Positions 1 to 7,759 of a DNA stretch of 55,915 nt are shown here, piece by piece. The stretch is from positions 1-55,915 of IMG/VR virus record IMGVR_UViG_3300029923_000025. The stretch is one strand, 5' to 3'. Positions within the stretch are counted from its first letter, which is position 1, and the number at the start of each line of letters is the position of its first letter. Under the pieces are notes generated by a model. The model did not search any database. It had not been told where the DNA came from and worked only from the letters and a program-made list of their open reading frames with translations. This DNA comes from a virus. Made by a program: the position numbers and the translations under genes.

Positions 1-1092
1 AGTATATATATTTTGTTCTGTTAAACCATTCATTGATGATTGCAATATTACTGGTTTACTAATATCAGGTGCTATTGTTTTAAATGTACATGATACTGTA
101 TTTGTATTTGGAGATGTTCTAGCTGTTATAATATTATCTCCGTTATTTTCTACAGTATTTGGATTTACTGTTACTGTATAATTTGTTAAATTAGCTAGGT
201 TATGTAATCCTACATGAATTGTGTTGCCAACTAATGTCACAGTATTAATTATATTTGTTGGACTTGATATTACGGAACTTACACTATCTAAAGTTAAATT
301 AAAGGTATCATTAACATCAAAAGTTATCTCACTTAAAGATAAAGGTTGGTCAATTACACCATCCATTGATGAAGGTAAAACTGTTGGTGAAATTGGATAA
401 CTAAGCCAAGCAGTTTCAAATGAGCAAATTAATGCTAAATCATTCTGTGCTTCTCCAAACGACGTTTCATCATCGCCTTCATTCAAAATCACTCCCAAAT
501 CTAGTTTCACATCATAAATTGTACCTGTGTTAAGAGGATTTAAATAAACATATAATTTCGTTCCCACCAATGTAACATCTTTTATTGCACCACTTGGATT
601 AGAAGTAACTTTTGTTATATCTTTTAATACTGTATTTATATCATTAGTTATATCAAACGCTATATATTCTAAATCTACTGGTATATTAGATTGTCCATCA
701 TAAGTTGATTGTACTAAAACTGGTGATTTAACTATGTCTGTACTACCTGCATGAAGCATAAGATAAGCTAACTTTTCCAAAGGAATTCCTGTTGGTTTCG
801 GCTTGAATCCGATATTTACTCCACCTACAGCAATTGTTGAAGGTTCTTGATTTGTGTACAAAATACTTCCACCACTGCCTCCTGAACCACCATTAAATAT
901 TTCCCATATATTTAAATCATCTTTTATATAATAATATTGTTTATCATTAGTTACATATACTAATAAACCAAGATGTCTTTGAATTATTGGCATAGCTTGT
1001 AAATCAGCATATGTATCAACCACTGTACGTAAATCGACTGGTTGTTGTGAACCTAATAAAAACCCACTCGCTATTGGAATTCCACTTGCCAT
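1..1092 (-). CDS. Tail or appendage protein with Ig-like repeats (3' end outside the window)
   Basis: An open frame of 364 codons runs from an ATG at 1092 off the left edge with no stop. The start has a good ribosome binding site (AAAGGATG). The first 65 residues form a compact head that includes 'QYYYIKDDLNIWEIF'. A Gly/Ser linker with three GGS-type repeats follows, then a segment with 'TIAVGGVNIGFKPK'. From about residue 120 three related units follow, beginning PVLVQS, PTVLPSS and PVILQSS; the first two contain 'VTLVG', and the units resemble bacterial Ig-like (SbsA/Big) repeats. The 'IAVGG' segment is shared with the next gene upstream (1113-2006), so the two are probably parts of one appendage system. 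The role is inferred: a surface-exposed virion decoration or receptor-binding accessory protein. Confidence 0.6.
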   Translation of the reverse strand, partial: MASGIPIASGFLLGSQQPVDLRTVVDTYADLQAMPIIQRHLGLLVYVTNDKQYYYIKDDLNIWEIFNGGSGGSGGSILYTNQEPSTIAVGGVNIGFKPKPTGIPLEKLAYLMLHAGSTDIVKSPVLVQSTYDGQSNIPVDLEYIAFDITNDINTVLKDITKVTSNPSGAIKDVTLVGTKLYVYLNPLNTGTIYDVKLDLGVILNEGDDETSFGEAQNDLALICSFETAWLSYPISPTVLPSSMDGVIDQPLSLSEITFDVNDTFNLTLDSVSSVISSPTNIINTVTLVGNTIHVGLHNLANLTNYTVTVNPNTVENNGDNIITARTSPNTNTVSCTFKTIAPDISKPVILQSSMNGLTEQNIYT

Positions 1093-1112
1093 ATATTTTC
1101 ACATCCTTTCTA

Positions 1113-2006
1113 TTAGAATATATAAGTTATTGTAAAACTCGTTTGACTTGTAGGCATACTCAAGGTGTATATGTTATAAGGTATTGATTTTCCATCAAGC
1201 ATTGTAAAATTTGAAGTTGTTTTTGTAAAAGCTGATAACATTTCAAAATTATTAGGATCTTTGATTGAAGTCAAACTACCATATGAGGTTGGAAATACGA
1301 AACAAAATCTACTATTTGAAATATTATAAGATAAACTTTGACTTGCTTTTGTTACTAATTTTTTAATCATACCTTTCACATCTGCTTCAGTAGGATTTAT
1401 TACATCAACATTACCTATGTACATTGGATAAATATAGTTAAAACTTAAATTACTTGAAACCGTATTTGGCTTACTATCATAGACCTTTATCATATAAGTT
1501 GTATTACTATTTATTCCCGTAGAATCAACATAACTTTCACTTAAAGAAGGATTATCTTTTGAATTAACTAAACTTCCATTCTTATAATATTCTATCTTTG
1601 TAATATCATTAGATTTTTTAGTCATTGTTGCATTTAATTGAATACTAGCCAAATTTGTACCTAGTTCTTGTATTGTTGAAACTGTAGTTCCTAAGTTTGC
1701 AGTCGGTGCAATATACGGGTATAATAAACCATCTAACATCTCTTGAATTGTTTTTTCTTCCACAAAATTTGTTCCTACTGAAAATCCACCAACAGCAATT
1801 GACATAGGATTTGAGTTCTGATAAGTTACATTTCCTCCACCACCACTTATTGGAATCCATTTCTTCCGTAACTCATTCCAAGAATATAATTCAGGATTGT
1901 TTGTATTATCTTTTAAATATTCTAATATCTGTCCATGATAATCACCTTGTTTTGGAAGATTATTTGACCTAGACACACCTCCTGAAGACATCATTTTAAA
2001 GCTCAT
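1113..2006 (-). CDS. Probable tail appendage/structural protein
   Basis: 297 aa, starting at an ATG with a GTAGGTGA ribosome binding site, 8 bases after the upstream stop. The N-terminus contains a Ser/Gly stretch, a Trp-containing segment (ELRKKWIPI) and a GGGG linker. 'SIAVGGFSVGTNF' then leads into 'TIQEMLDGLLYPYIAP', a layout common at the N-terminus of phage structural proteins. The rest is Ser/Thr/Asn-rich and beta-strand-like. It resembles the middle of the gene at 1-1092. I infer a virion protein expressed with its neighbours; no enzyme motif is visible. Confidence 0.5.
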   Translation of the reverse strand: MSFKMMSSGGVSRSNNLPKQGDYHGQILEYLKDNTNNPELYSWNELRKKWIPISGGGGNVTYQNSNPMSIAVGGFSVGTNFVEEKTIQEMLDGLLYPYIAPTANLGTTVSTIQELGTNLASIQLNATMTKKSNDITKIEYYKNGSLVNSKDNPSLSESYVDSTGINSNTTYMIKVYDSKPNTVSSNLSFNYIYPMYIGNVDVINPTEADVKGMIKKLVTKASQSLSYNISNSRFCFVFPTSYGSLTSIKDPNNFEMLSAFTKTTSNFTMLDGKSIPYNIYTLSMPTSQTSFTITYIF

Positions 2007-2014
2007 AATATCAC

Positions 2015-3229
2015 CTACTTATTAGTTTTATATTGATATTCTAATTCATTTCTTTTTCTTGCAAAATCTCTAATTATTGTTAAATAATCTTGTATTGCTT
2101 GTCCGTCCATTACTAGTGAAATTTCTGTGTTATATAAATTATCCAAATTTGATAATTTAACTAATGGAATAGGAGAACTTTCTGAATTATCAGTTAAAAA
2201 TGATAAGGTAATACTTTGTTGATTATTGAGTTGTAATTCTGCACTCTTTATACTTCTATCATAACTATCATATGTAACTATAAAATTACAATCGTTAGTA
2301 TTTACAGGTGCATCATCAAGTGTATGAGAATTTGATAATTCAAAAATATTTTGTTGTAATTGTGTAGCCATTACAGATGCAACAGAAAAATCTGTTAATT
2401 CCCCTGTTAATATTTGGTTATTTATAAATTGTGGATAAACGAAATTTAGTTCATATTCTTCATTTACTTTTGTGTATAATAGTTCTTTAGAAACCCCTAA
2501 TATATCACTTAAATATGTACATTTTAAGTTTGTAGTGGTTTTATATGTCTTTATTGGAATTCCATCTTTTTTGATATATATCTCTGTGTTCATAGGTAGT
2601 AGCTTTGAGAATATTATTAAATTATCTATAACAAATGCTTTAGGTAAAGCAGTTCCCCAAATAGGAAATGTATTTTTAATTGTTATTACATTTGTATTAT
2701 TTCCTGTGATTTCTGTTTTACTATTAGATACTGCGTCGGCTATAGCTCCAACACTTGACTCGTCTCTTGATTGTATTTCTGTTTCTGCCAAAACATAATT
2801 ATTACTAATAGTTAATATATTATTGTAAGTTGTAATTGCACTAACATAATCACTTGCTTTAGCTGAAACTAATATAAACTTTAATAATTTATTAGACGAG
2901 AATTTCAATTCAATATTTTGAGTAATTGGTTTACTACTTAATATCTCTCTTGAAGTCAATCCGATTAATTCACTAAGCCAAATAGCTTTGTCTGGTGTAG
3001 TTCCTACTGAAAATGAACCTAATGATACATTATCAATTAATACTTCTATTGTTTCTCCTGAAGTAAAACCATTCATAGATGTAATCAGTAAATCCACTAA
3101 GTAATCTACAGGAAAATTACTATCGAAAATAGGAAAGTTTTCTTGGATAGAGATAGAACTTGTTCCGTTATTAAGACAAATCAAACCTGTATTAGTTTGA
3201 CATTCTGTAATTGTAGTTACTGTCGCCAT
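2015..3229 (-). CDS. Virion-associated hypothetical protein
   Basis: 404 aa, ATG start with ribosome binding site GAAAGGGGAG. The sequence is rich in Asn, Thr, Ser and Ile with no Cys cluster or catalytic motif. Two halves look related: each has a 'SIQENFPIFDSNFP' or 'TIKNTFPIWGTALP' type segment followed by a similar hydrophobic stretch, which suggests an internal duplication of about 180 residues. It sits first in a three-gene minus-strand group (2015, 1113, 1) and ends YKTNK. A structural role is inferred from position and composition only. Confidence 0.45.
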   Translation of the reverse strand: MATVTTITECQTNTGLICLNNGTSSISIQENFPIFDSNFPVDYLVDLLITSMNGFTSGETIEVLIDNVSLGSFSVGTTPDKAIWLSELIGLTSREILSSKPITQNIELKFSSNKLLKFILVSAKASDYVSAITTYNNILTISNNYVLAETEIQSRDESSVGAIADAVSNSKTEITGNNTNVITIKNTFPIWGTALPKAFVIDNLIIFSKLLPMNTEIYIKKDGIPIKTYKTTTNLKCTYLSDILGVSKELLYTKVNEEYELNFVYPQFINNQILTGELTDFSVASVMATQLQQNIFELSNSHTLDDAPVNTNDCNFIVTYDSYDRSIKSAELQLNNQQSITLSFLTDNSESSPIPLVKLSNLDNLYNTEISLVMDGQAIQDYLTIIRDFARKRNELEYQYKTNK

Positions 3230-3439
3230 TTATATCTCCCCTTTCATGTTTTATGATTTTTAATTCCATGAGTATCTACGTATCATATTCACAAAATTAT
3301 CTTTAAAAATCTATTAATAATTAACTGTTTAATAGACTTTAGTAAAATAATTCAGATTTAAGAATAAGGCTATCACTTACTTACAAAGATTGGAACTTTA
3401 CACAAAACAAATGTTTTATATTAATATTGATTGTTATTT
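3230..3439. other. Intergenic spacer with one short hairpin
   Basis: No frame is supported here. TCTATTAA (3310-3317) and TTAATAGA (3329-3336) form an 8-bp inverted repeat. No good promoter was recognised. Confidence 0.3.
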
Positions 3440-3475
3440 GATAAATAGAGACTAGAATTTTATTTTCTAATCTCT
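3440..3475 (-). terminator. Rho-independent terminator-like hairpin
   Basis: AGAGACTAGA and TCTAATCTCT (plus-strand sense) pair over 10 bp with one G-U wobble around a 9-base loop. It lies just downstream of the GIY-YIG gene on the minus strand. The T-tract is weak (ATTTATC), so termination may be partial. Confidence 0.5.
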
Positions 3476-3495
3476 ATCATTTTGTATATTTCATT

Positions 3496-3798
3496 TCAAT
3501 TGTATCTTTCTAAATCAATCATTCCTAATCTATTCAACAAGAAACTTTCCTCAGTAAGAAACCATTCATTAGTCACTTTCCGACTAGACATTATTTGATG
3601 GATTATTTTCTCAAGCTTTAAATAAGATTTACACTCTATAATTCTATATAAAGAAAGTTTATCTAAATTACCATTGAACTTAAATGAACTCTTTATTTGA
3701 TTTATTCTCTTTTCTATATTTTTGCTACAGCCAATTTTTATGTATAATTTATTATTTAAACTTTGGTTTTCATTCTTTAAAATATATACTCCACTCAT
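3496..3798 (-). CDS. GIY-YIG (T5orf172/MUG113-like) nuclease-domain protein
   Basis: 100 aa, ATG start with AAGGGGC upstream and stop TGA. The N-terminus reads 'SGVYILKN', then 'YIKIGCSKNIEKRINQI', which fits the GIY-YIG strand and the following K-I-G-x-S-x-x-x-x-R-x segment. A Glu-containing helix (LEKIIHQIM) and 'NEWF' follow, as in the T5orf172 branch. The protein is a minimal single domain with no DNA-binding extension. Free-standing phage GIY-YIG proteins can be homing nucleases or factors of unknown role. It is the last gene of the left regulatory island and has unusual repeats upstream. Confidence 0.75.
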   Translation of the reverse strand: MSGVYILKNENQSLNNKLYIKIGCSKNIEKRINQIKSSFKFNGNLDKLSLYRIIECKSYLKLEKIIHQIMSSRKVTNEWFLTEESFLLNRLGMIDLERYN

Positions 3799-4020
3799 TT
3801 AAATGCCCCTTATTTAATTTATTTTGTCTCTAACCTTCAATTTATGAAAATAGTATAAATAGAGAATTGAGTTGTTATACTAAAAGCATAAATTGACATT
3901 TCAAGATAAAGCTATTTTCATAAATCAACGTTTCAATTGTTATACTAAATTCATAACCCAGTAAAGTGTAACAATAAGACTAACTAACAAGATATACTAA
4001 GAAGAAGAAAGACTAATAAG
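3799..4020. promoter_or_regulatory. Repeat-rich regulatory region upstream of the GIY-YIG gene
   Basis: A 14-bp perfect inverted repeat has arms at 3840-3853 (ATTTATGAAAATAG) and 3912-3925. A 13-bp direct repeat, TTGTTATACTAAA, occurs at 3872-3884 and 3937-3949, each copy followed two bases later by CATAA. On the minus strand each direct repeat reads TTTAGTATAACAA, which contains a -10-like TATAAC. The arrangement suggests tandem promoters or operators, or small iterons next to the DNA-binding gene at 4041. No protein-coding frame is evident. Confidence 0.5.
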
Positions 4021-4040
4021 AAGATGAATTTACAGTTTCG

Positions 4041-4937
4041 CTAAAGCTCACTGGAGTTTTTCTCTTTTTCTTCAGAGTTTAGTTCTTTATATTCTTCTTT
4101 TATTAATTTTAGTTCTTCTATCTCTATAGGATTAATACTAGCTTTCTTTTCTAAGTCATTTATTTTTTGTTTCAATGATCTTTTGAGATTACCCTTATCT
4201 TTTAGTCTTCTACTTATATTGTAATATCCATGTTCTTGTCTTTCTTTTTGTAGTCTTTGTAAGAGTATTTCTTCATTCCCTACTCTTGTATAGAACATCT
4301 TACCGTTCTTTACTTTTCCATCAGCTAATACCTTATAACCTGCATAATCAAATATGAATATATCTAAGTCTTTGAGGATATTTATATATTTCAATACTGT
4401 CTTTTCTGCTATATTCACACTATCAGATATATTAAGTAGTGACGGGAAGCATAGTAAGTAATCTTCACATTGTTCATTATTGTTTATACAACTACAAATA
4501 TATGTATATGTACTCAATAGCGAATATGTATCTATTTTATTTTCATTACTATATTTTATAATTTGTTTTATGTCATTATCAATAAGCATTGTAAAACTAT
4601 CAGTCATATCATGATATAATTCAGCAAATATTAAATCTGTTTTACTTATAGAATCAATATCCACAATTTCCTCATTATCTAAAAATATATTGTCATGATA
4701 GAAGAACAATTCTTCATCTCCAAACATCTTTAGTATCTTTTTAACTTCATTCTGACTATATGTGTTTTTAGCACCTATGTTTAATATGTCATATAACCAT
4801 TTTAGTGTAAATATACACACATCTTTTCCGTTCCTAGTCATTAATAATATTGTTGCTATTGTTAATTCTTTTGAGTTCAAATCAAAGTCTCCTTTAATAA
4901 AGTCGTTAGGTATCTTAGTGAATTTTTCTTTCATCAT
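4041..4937 (-). CDS. Putative winged-helix replication/regulatory protein
   Basis: 298 aa, ATG start with an AGAAGGAA ribosome binding site. The N-terminal half opens 'KIPNDFIKGDFDLNSKELTI' and looks like the first winged-helix of Rep/DnaD-type phage replication proteins. A second helix-turn-helix-like region is near residues 160-190 (LLNISDSVNIAEKTVLKYIN). The last 70 residues are highly charged and predicted coiled coil. It is third in the order antirepressor, DUF5659-like, this gene, matching the arrangement at 29569-31585. The function is inferred; it could be a replication initiator remnant or a transcription factor. Confidence 0.45.
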   Translation of the reverse strand: MMKEKFTKIPNDFIKGDFDLNSKELTIATILLMTRNGKDVCIFTLKWLYDILNIGAKNTYSQNEVKKILKMFGDEELFFYHDNIFLDNEEIVDIDSISKTDLIFAELYHDMTDSFTMLIDNDIKQIIKYSNENKIDTYSLLSTYTYICSCINNNEQCEDYLLCFPSLLNISDSVNIAEKTVLKYINILKDLDIFIFDYAGYKVLADGKVKNGKMFYTRVGNEEILLQRLQKERQEHGYYNISRRLKDKGNLKRSLKQKINDLEKKASINPIEIEELKLIKEEYKELNSEEKEKNSSEL

Positions 4938-4971
4938 AAATTAAATTCCTTCTTTCATCATAATATTTTAT

Positions 4972-5154
4972 TTATCTATTTCTATTCATCCACAAGTTAT
5001 AAGCTTGTTCAGTTTCATCTTTATAAAATTTATTCCATACCATTTTTGTTTGTGGGTGTATACCTGTATCAATTGGCTTACATCCTTGACTAATATAAAA
5101 TGAAACTTGATCTATATTATATAAATACATTACTTTTCTTTCTTGATTATTCAT
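4972..5154 (-). CDS. Small DUF5659-like protein
   Basis: 60 aa, ATG start with an AAGGAGAG ribosome binding site. The core 'FYISQGCKPIDTGIHPQTK' followed by 'VWNKFYKDETEQAYNLWMN' matches my recollection of DUF5659-type small proteins of clostridial phages (an aromatic/Gly turn, a basic strand, then a Y-x-x-W helix). It lies between the antirepressor gene and the winged-helix gene. Two alternative hairpins overlap its ribosome binding site (see the 5177-5194 entry). The function is unknown. Confidence 0.5.
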   Translation of the reverse strand: MNNQERKVMYLYNIDQVSFYISQGCKPIDTGIHPQTKMVWNKFYKDETEQAYNLWMNRNR

Positions 5155-5194
5155 AATAAATCTCTCCTTAAAATTAGGAGGAAATTAATCCTCC
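5155..5194 (-). promoter_or_regulatory. Mutually exclusive hairpins in front of the 4972-5154 gene
   Basis: On the minus strand, GGAGG-(8 nt)-CCTCC forms one hairpin (5177-5194). The same CTCCT can instead pair with the AGGAG of the true ribosome binding site across a 7-base loop. The two folds exclude each other, so they could act as a translational switch. This is inference from sequence complementarity alone. Confidence 0.35.
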
Positions 5195-5214
5195 ATTTTT
5201 TATAATTTGTTTTA

Positions 5215-6045
5215 TTAGCAAAATTCTTTTCTTAACTTTTCAACAAAGTAAATTTGACCTTTACCATTTACAAGGCTTTGAATACTTGTCTTAGTTCCAT
5301 AAGGAGTTTTATATGTATTCTCTTTTACTTCAAAATAATCCATATATTTTTGATAAGGTTCATTATTGTATCTTAGATATCCATTATCTCTGAACCACTC
5401 AAACAATTTATTTCTTCCAATATTTATTTTTTCATCCTTAATTACTTTTGCAAATTGTGCCATAGTTATAGAATTAGCAGATTCGCTTACTTGTGTGGCA
5501 AATTCAACCATAGGCTTATTTTCTTCTAATTCTTTCTGTAATGGTGCAACTGCTTCTTTAACTTCTAATTCAGTAAGTTGTTTTGATGCTAATATTCCTT
5601 CTTGTCCACCTTGGTATATTGATAATAATAAATTTGCCTTTAATTGTTCATCTGAATTTATAATTTGTCTCATGGCAAAATATTCTCTTCTTAATTGCTT
5701 TCTAATATCTTTAGCTTTTTCTGTTTTCATAAATCCAGTTAATAACATATACCCTTGTTCAGATAATAAATAGCAATATTTTTGTCTGTTACTAGTAATA
5801 AAGCCTAAACCGACAGCTTCGGTTTTAAAATTTTCATCACATAAATCAAGTAAATCTATACCTATTTCAAATTCTTCAATATTTTGAGTTATTAAATCTT
5901 GTATATCATTATTTCTAACTCCATGAATTTCTGATATTGTCTTAGCTAGCATTACTTTTTGATTTTCTCCAAATCCACCTTCAATTATAGGAATGTTAAC
6001 TCCCATAAAATTTTGTTCTCCATTGATTGTTAATTGATTTTTCAT
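5215..6045 (-). CDS. Phage antirepressor, KilAC (ANT) C-terminal domain
   Basis: 276 aa from the ATG at 6043-6045, chosen because GAAAGAAGGAA lies 8 bases upstream; a longer frame to 6093 has no such site. The N-terminal 120 residues resemble Rha/ORF6N-type domains (VMLAKTISEIHGVRNNDI ... FKTEAVGLGFITSN). A charged linker follows. The C-terminal third carries the KilAC signature 'NKLFEWFRDNGYLR' and 'NNEPYQKYMD'. Family members relieve prophage repression by binding the CI-type repressor or DNA. A second antirepressor with the same C-terminal domain lies at 30614-31585. It is first in the left island's three-gene set. Confidence 0.8.
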   Translation of the reverse strand: MKNQLTINGEQNFMGVNIPIIEGGFGENQKVMLAKTISEIHGVRNNDIQDLITQNIEEFEIGIDLLDLCDENFKTEAVGLGFITSNRQKYCYLLSEQGYMLLTGFMKTEKAKDIRKQLRREYFAMRQIINSDEQLKANLLLSIYQGGQEGILASKQLTELEVKEAVAPLQKELEENKPMVEFATQVSESANSITMAQFAKVIKDEKINIGRNKLFEWFRDNGYLRYNNEPYQKYMDYFEVKENTYKTPYGTKTSIQSLVNGKGQIYFVEKLRKEFC

Positions 6046-6123
6046 TATAATATTCCTTCTTTCATCATATATTTTATTTTTAGTTACCTTCAATCTTTGA
6101 AAGCACCATGAAAATAAATTTGA

Positions 6124-6161
6124 ACATAATAAAAGAGACTAGAGAACTTGTCCCTAATCTC
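6124..6161 (-). terminator. Rho-independent terminator after the holin gene
   Basis: Minus strand: GAGATTAG and CTAGTCTC pair (one G-U) and are followed by TTTTATTATG. It closes the lysis genes before the left regulatory island. Confidence 0.65.
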
Positions 6162-6199
6162 AATTCAACTTAAAATCTTAATTCTAAATACTATTTAAT

Positions 6200-6445
6200 T
6201 TATTTTATTTCTTCTGTTTTAACTTCTTCTATAGTTTCAGTTGTTTTTGCATCTAAAATACCTTTAGTTGTTGGGTCAATTACAATACCTAAAATTGTTA
6301 ATATGACTAATATTGTATTCATAATATCAGCCCAATTTGCAGGGAATATATTTATACCTAGTTGTTGTGTAAGTAATACTACTGCACTCACTAGCGATAC
6401 CCAAAATGCCTTGTTTTTTAATCTTGTTTTCATTGTTTCACTCAT
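6200..6445 (-). CDS. Holin (phiLC3/LL-H-like)
   Basis: 81 aa, ATG start with an AAGGAGGAA ribosome binding site. A short basic N-terminus is followed by two hydrophobic segments (about residues 12-30 and 40-58) separated by 'GINIFPANWADI', and by an acidic tail. This matches small class II phage holins such as the phiLC3 family, which form membrane lesions that let the endolysin reach the peptidoglycan. It lies directly downstream of the endolysin gene, which supports the call. The AAATAAATTA junction motif overlaps its stop codon. Confidence 0.85.
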   Translation of the reverse strand: MSETMKTRLKNKAFWVSLVSAVVLLTQQLGINIFPANWADIMNTILVILTILGIVIDPTTKGILDAKTTETIEEVKTEEIK

Positions 6446-6514
6446 GATAAATTCCTCCTTAAATTTTGCCTTTTAAGTAGCATAACTTTATTTTATAATT
6501 AATTTGTTTAAATT

Positions 6515-7447
6515 TTATAACTTAGTTGCAACACCATTACTAGCAAATTTATATCCATAAGCTGTAGTATCATGTATCATAACACCGTTTGAATAACAAC
6601 AATAGAATTTTCCACCATCATTTACCCAACCTGTTTGCATTGCTCCTGATATATTTAAATAATACCAATTAGAATCTATTTTTTGCCAACCAGTAAGCAT
6701 AGCACCATCTTCATTGCAGTAATACCACTTACTATCATTTTTATCAAATATCCACCCTGTTTTCATTTTGCCATCATTGTTTGAATCTGATAAATAATAC
6801 CACTTTCCTCCAGACTTTTTCCAATCATAGACCATATACCCTTCACTATCGAATAAATACCAATAGTTATCTATCTTTTCCCAACCGTCTTTTGTATAAG
6901 TTCCATCGGAATGTTTATACCACCATTTAGAATCTTGTAATATCCATTCTCCACCTGAAGTTGTGCTACCGTTAGAAACTTGTTCTTTAAAGTCATACCA
7001 TCTTGCCCATGAATTAGTACTAAAACAGTTTGGACAAATCTTATGGCTAGCATCATAATGCCTTACAACGTTATCAATACTGATACCATACTTACTCATT
7101 AGATATCTCACTAAGTCTATTGTATTGTTTATAGTAGCGTCTGTAGGCATACTGTCAGAACCTATACACATTTCTATACCAACACTATTTTTATTTGAAA
7201 TCCCGTATTTTCCTCCACCATCACCCACTTGCCAACTGTAGAAATTATCTGTATCTATTATTTGAATGATATTATTGGAGTCTACAAAATAATCGGCACT
7301 AGCTGATCTATCTCCACCTGCAAAATAATCATGATTGTTTTGTGCAGTAGAATTAGGTGAACCCGTATCATGTACCACTATGTATATTGGATTCGCACTT
7401 CTTGAAGACTTATTGTAATTGATAAATTGTTTTTGAATATCTAACAT
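6515..7447 (-). CDS. Endolysin: N-acetylmuramoyl-L-alanine amidase with cell-wall-binding repeats
   Basis: 310 aa from the ATG at 7445-7447; the ATG three codons upstream sits almost on the AAGGAAG ribosome binding site. Residues 1-155 are an Amidase_2 domain: 'IVVHDTG' gives the first zinc-ligand His, 'SVGIEMC' follows, and 'RHYDASHKICP' holds the later ligand and catalytic region. From about residue 165 there are six or so choline-binding-type repeats with the pattern GW-x(5-8)-WYY. The enzyme would cut the amide bond between muramic acid and the stem peptide. No signal peptide is seen, consistent with holin-dependent release. Confidence 0.93.
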   Translation of the reverse strand: MLDIQKQFINYNKSSRSANPIYIVVHDTGSPNSTAQNNHDYFAGGDRSASADYFVDSNNIIQIIDTDNFYSWQVGDGGGKYGISNKNSVGIEMCIGSDSMPTDATINNTIDLVRYLMSKYGISIDNVVRHYDASHKICPNCFSTNSWARWYDFKEQVSNGSTTSGGEWILQDSKWWYKHSDGTYTKDGWEKIDNYWYLFDSEGYMVYDWKKSGGKWYYLSDSNNDGKMKTGWIFDKNDSKWYYCNEDGAMLTGWQKIDSNWYYLNISGAMQTGWVNDGGKFYCCYSNGVMIHDTTAYGYKFASNGVATKL

Positions 7448-7496
7448 TTTATACATCGCTTCCTTTTTTAAATTTAACTTTTAATTTTTGAATAAC

Positions 7497-7528
7497 AAAA
7501 AGACTCGAACAATTAACCCAAGTCTTTT
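7497..7528 (-). terminator. Terminator-like hairpin
   Basis: AAAAGACT pairs with AGTCTTTT around a loop of 15 or more bases; the minus strand continues TTTTTGTTATT. It lies 50 bases upstream of the endolysin start. Confidence 0.5.
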
Positions 7529-7651
7529 AAAATTATTTTTCTTATTTGTGATTTTAATATCTACATTCAGAATTAAGAAATCATCATAGATTAGATTACA
7601 TAACTTTTGTTCAGACAACTAAATTCCTTATAAAATTCTTATTTTATTTTA

Positions 7652-7687
7652 TGTTAACAAAAAAGGACTATCAATTAAAATAGTCCT
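7652..7687 (-). terminator. Terminator after the SGNH tail gene
   Basis: Minus strand: AGGACTAT-(8-nt loop)-ATAGTCCT followed by TTTTTTGTTAAC. This is a strong intrinsic terminator shape, placed 72 bases past the stop at 7760. Between 7530 and 7650 I see nothing else. Confidence 0.75.
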
Positions 7688-7759
7688 CCTAACATTGCTT
7701 TAATATTTAATTGCCAAATAATTAGTCTTACGAACCATATTATCCTATTGCGTATATTA

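Noticed and set aside
2472-2798. 108-codon plus-strand frame
   Set aside because: Antisense of the 2015-3229 gene with no ribosome binding site; hydrophobicity arises from AT-rich antisense codons.
6871-7056. Minus-strand frame inside the endolysin gene
   Set aside because: It is a different frame of the amidase domain and has no start signal.
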